NCBI RefSeq assembly: GCF_963667135.1
Contig: NZ_OY762974.1
Span: 124,001 to 188,000 of the forward strand
Reading direction: 5' to 3'
DNA from: an uncultured Macellibacteroides sp.
Lineage (GTDB): Bacteria > Bacteroidota > Bacteroidia > Bacteroidales > Tannerellaceae
Length of the DNA stretch: 64,000 nt
Part shown: positions 61,271-64,000 of the stretch, piece after piece
How the letters are laid out: each line of letters opens with the position of its first letter
Numbering within the stretch: position 1 is the stretch's first letter
Position numbers and translations under genes: made by a program
The notes under the pieces: model-generated
What the model saw: only the letters and a program-made list of their open reading frames with translations
Databases searched by the model: none
What the model was told of the DNA's origin: nothing

Positions 61271-63679
61271 TTAATTAACTATCAACTGACTTTGTAAGAC
61301 TCCAATCGTACCCTCTTCTGTTCTTCCTTCACAATGAATCAAGAACACTCCCTGATCATCGGAAGTAAAGAATGAAATCTCGGCTTTGCCTTCATCGTTC
61401 AACGTAACATTAGGTTGCCAATAAAGCGTATTACGATTATCTGAAATGAAATAATCGCTATTTACAGAAGTATAGTCGGGAGAGAAAAATTCTTTCGACT
61501 GACTATAACCTGGAAATTTATACGAAACGGTTTTGGTCTCCGATACTGAATTCATATTCGTTCTTGTAAAAAAGGCATACCCACCACCCCCTCCCGGACC
61601 ATATATCATGGCAGAAGCAGGACCAAGAACTTCAACACGTTCAATCATCTGTGCTGGCAACGATTTTAACACTTCAGCTCCAACACGATTACCATCTAAT
61701 ACATAAATTGGTCCCAACATTCCAGAGAGAGCTTTTCCATCAATAGATCCTCCTCTGGATATTGCATCATTAATTCTCTTCTTCGGTAAAAACTGTAAAA
61801 TACCTAGTGCCCCGGCGAATCCTTCTCCAACCCCTCCAGTGGCAGTATACGAAAAATTTCTATTCACCTCATAGGTCGCAATGTTAAATACTTCATTATG
61901 TAATCTCCTTGGGTCTTTCTTTTTAGTTTTTGCTGTAACCTTAACTTCTGGTATTTTATGAACTACCTTATCAATACCCTCCATTGGGCTCTGCGGAATA
62001 CTACCCATCAATTCAACATTCAAAGAATCAATATCATTCAGGGACGTCACATTTTCATATACAAAAAAATTAGCTTCAGGATACTTATGGTTTACGATGG
62101 ATATATCCAGTTGGCGTTGCTTACGATCCTGGGCTGAAAGAATTACTTCCGCTGTATCGCAAAAATCGTAGTTAGTAAACATAAAAAAGCCCATCGGTCC
62201 GGGTTGTCCATAAACTACTTCATTAATAGAATCGTGACGAAATAGAGCCGTCAACTTTATTTCTTCCATCTTCTGATTCTTATTCCATTGCCGTATCTTA
62301 CCCGAAAAAGAGAGACTCTCTTCAATCGGGTAAAGTATTTCCGATTTTTCAAGAGAAACAATTTTTTTAAAGTCATAACGACGCCATCCGTGGGTCAGTA
62401 ACAACAAATCCAAATAAGCCATGGAAGAAGAATCGCGTTTCTCAAAATAAAAAGCAGGATTATCTATTCTACCTTTCAGCTCGCTTTGCAAAAAATAATA
62501 TGTATAGAAGTTATTCCGAACTTGTAAATTGTCCAAATTTGATTTCACAACCGCCAAGGAAAAGTTGCCGGGTTGAATATTGCCTTTTAGATCCCGCACC
62601 TCAATTTGCGCCACTACCTTTTTACGCTTTCCGTATTCTTCGTTATCAGTGGTCAGACTGACTTGTAAAGGTTCTGGATAGTTAACAAAAGCCAGTCGTT
62701 CACAATAGACATGGAAGTTTTCGTCGTAAATTGTAATGGTAAAAATACCTTTAGGGAGCTTTTTATCAGGTATATCCACAATCGAAATCTCTTCGTTTAT
62801 GCTTGCATAGGCATTGAACCAAATTACTCCTTCCTTATGAACCGATAAGTGGATAGGGGATTGAATGCCTTTCATATTCACATTGTGCCTTAACGTAATC
62901 CGAAGGATGCCGTTAAGCTTTTTCGTCTCCACAACAATTCCGTTTGAATAGGCCCGAGGAAGATCTTTTTGTAAAGTCAATCCATCCAGATAAGCAGTGT
63001 AGCGTTTACCAGAATCCGGTTGAAAATAAAAGTATCCGTGTCCTTGATGTAGCGTTTGGAATCTGCGCACTTCATTCCCTTCTGAATCCATAATTATTCC
63101 ACTGGCATCCAGCCCCTTTCCTTGTTGGTCAGTTATTAGGAAAGCAACTTTCGACGGGATACCAGTAATAAGATTACCCCCTTCGGGGAAAAATGTAATC
63201 TGGAGTGGAGGAACTGAATCTAATTCTGTCTCAAACGAATCCCCGTATTGAGATAAAATTTTAATTTCTCGTTTAAAAAAACCTTCCTGATCAAAGTTTT
63301 GCATCCATTGTGTATACGATCGAAGTTGATAAAGGCCTCGAGGGAAAGTATCCGGCAGTTGAAGGCTTCCAGAAGCCACGCCATTCACTAATTTCCATTT
63401 GCTTTCTATAACCCGGCGATTCTTTCCATCAATCAGCTCAACATAAACCACCTCACTACTTACCTGTTTATCAGTCAATGAAGACAGGTAAACTTTAAAC
63501 CATATTTTCTCGCCAGCCGCATATTGCGTACGATCCTGATGAACATAAATTTTTTCTGTGGGAACAAGAAGTTGATACTTATCAAAACGCTGTGCCACAG
63601 TATAAAAAAGGCTGTCGTTCTCCCCATATACTGCAAAAGAAAAAAGATACAAAATTAAAACAAGGTTAACCGTTTTCAT
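61271..63679 (-). CDS. MG2 and TonB-plug domain protein without barrel
   Basis: 802-aa exported protein (signal MKTVNLVLILYLFSFAVYG). Residues about 30-130 form a macroglobulin MG2-like domain (EKIYVHQDRTQYAAGEKIWF, FPRGLYQLRSYTQWM); more Ig-like domains follow. Near 635-720 there is a receptor plug-like domain (GPIYVLDGNRVGAEVLKSLP, IERVEVLGPASAMIYGPGG), ending with an Ig-like tail (VTLNDEGKAEISFFTSDDQG). No beta-barrel follows the plug, so it is not a transporter itself. It may be periplasmic or surface-exposed. Its job is unknown. Confidence 0.85.
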   Translation of the reverse strand: MKTVNLVLILYLFSFAVYGENDSLFYTVAQRFDKYQLLVPTEKIYVHQDRTQYAAGEKIWFKVYLSSLTDKQVSSEVVYVELIDGKNRRVIESKWKLVNGVASGSLQLPDTFPRGLYQLRSYTQWMQNFDQEGFFKREIKILSQYGDSFETELDSVPPLQITFFPEGGNLITGIPSKVAFLITDQQGKGLDASGIIMDSEGNEVRRFQTLHQGHGYFYFQPDSGKRYTAYLDGLTLQKDLPRAYSNGIVVETKKLNGILRITLRHNVNMKGIQSPIHLSVHKEGVIWFNAYASINEEISIVDIPDKKLPKGIFTITIYDENFHVYCERLAFVNYPEPLQVSLTTDNEEYGKRKKVVAQIEVRDLKGNIQPGNFSLAVVKSNLDNLQVRNNFYTYYFLQSELKGRIDNPAFYFEKRDSSSMAYLDLLLLTHGWRRYDFKKIVSLEKSEILYPIEESLSFSGKIRQWNKNQKMEEIKLTALFRHDSINEVVYGQPGPMGFFMFTNYDFCDTAEVILSAQDRKQRQLDISIVNHKYPEANFFVYENVTSLNDIDSLNVELMGSIPQSPMEGIDKVVHKIPEVKVTAKTKKKDPRRLHNEVFNIATYEVNRNFSYTATGGVGEGFAGALGILQFLPKKRINDAISRGGSIDGKALSGMLGPIYVLDGNRVGAEVLKSLPAQMIERVEVLGPASAMIYGPGGGGGYAFFTRTNMNSVSETKTVSYKFPGYSQSKEFFSPDYTSVNSDYFISDNRNTLYWQPNVTLNDEGKAEISFFTSDDQGVFLIHCEGRTEEGTIGVLQSQLIVN

Positions 63680-63720
63680 ATTTTATAATAACCATTGTAA
63701 ATAGTAACGAAACATCTACG

Positions 63721-64000
63721 TTATTTGTCTTTTGTAGCAATTACTACCACGGGATTCGATTCTTCAGACATTAAAGAAGCGATCTCATTTAAATTTTCAT
63801 CAATTATTTTATCACTCTTCGACAATAAATCAGATGCAGAGAAGTAATTTACCAACCTCTCATCGTTTGACCATTTAGGCCAAAAATAAAGACCAGCCGT
63901 TTTTATTAAAACACCATTATCTTTTTCAACCTTATAAAAACCTTCATCCAATCCTTTTCTAATGATATATTTCTCACTTTTGCCCTTATAAGTTATATGT
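63721..64000 (-). CDS. 6-bladed beta-propeller protein, C-terminal part (runs off window)
   Basis: Open to the right edge; only the last 92 or so codons are present (translation includes GKSEKYIIRKGLDEGFYKVE and AGLYFWPKWSNDERLVNYF). The C-terminus ESNPVVVIATKDK parallels that of the lipoprotein gene ending at 59981, so it is another DUF4934/5128-type propeller. An internal TTG at 63951 is not a real start. 41 bp upstream of the MG2-plug gene on the same strand. Confidence 0.75.
   Translation of the reverse strand, partial: HITYKGKSEKYIIRKGLDEGFYKVEKDNGVLIKTAGLYFWPKWSNDERLVNYFSASDLLSKSDKIIDENLNEIASLMSEESNPVVVIATKDK

Overview
The window is chromosomal DNA from a member of the Bacteroidales (phylum Bacteroidota), at roughly 40-42% GC by eye. 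Evidence: a SusC/SusD pair, a one-protein hybrid two-component regulator, the DUF4286-ruvC gene pair, many SPII lipoproteins, and promoters of the Bacteroidota type (TTTG or TTG about 19-21 bp before TAnnTTTG). The sialic acid locus resembles those described in Tannerella and Bacteroides; genus cannot be fixed from this window. No IS element, phage gene, CRISPR array or rRNA was seen. Four tRNA genes are present (Phe, Pro, Ala, Trp).

Layout. 1-5.5 kb: a carboxylesterase cut by the window edge, divergent from a hybrid two-component regulator, with four 21-bp-phased TTCAAA repeats between them. 5.6-10.4 kb: a secreted protein of unknown function, a small conserved protein, a methyltransferase, a membrane AraC regulator and a metallophosphoesterase lipoprotein. 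10.4-11.3 kb: a repeat-rich gap and two tRNAs. 11.4-17.8 kb: an exported sugar isomerase-like protein, an exported murein-peptide operon (NlpC/P60, L-Ala-D/L-Glu epimerase, transglutaminase-like), a Yip1-like membrane protein and a secreted protein. 17.8-34.7 kb: a sialic acid locus on the minus strand (SusD/SusC, mutarotase, O-acetylesterase, hexosaminidase, sialidase, ManNAc epimerase, Neu5Ac lyase, ROK regulator, metallo-hydrolase). Its two transcription units share an identical 24-bp promoter-operator. 34.9-43.9 kb: AraC, YceI, DODA-type dioxygenase, DUF4286, RuvC, glutamate dehydrogenase, a multidomain PEP-synthase-like protein and SfsA.

44.3-59.4 kb is the most unusual part and appears to be two consecutive operons. 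The first encodes a tetrahaem cytochrome fused to an FGE-like domain, two exported sugar-type enzymes, a degenerate haemerythrin-like protein, a LuxR-type regulator with a pseudo-receiver, and a FetAB-like ABC pair. The second encodes two paralogous TonB receptors, an MFS permease, HemN and HemG, with very tight spacing. I read the second as a candidate porphyrin-precursor (or siderophore-like tetrapyrrole) import and haem-completion system. The window ends with a GNAT protein and a beta-propeller / MG2-plug / beta-propeller gene set that runs off the edge.

Start codons were moved inward from the longest frame wherever a signal peptide, a twin-arginine motif or a -7 promoter box made the longer start implausible. 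All functional calls rest on reading motifs in the translations; no database search was run.
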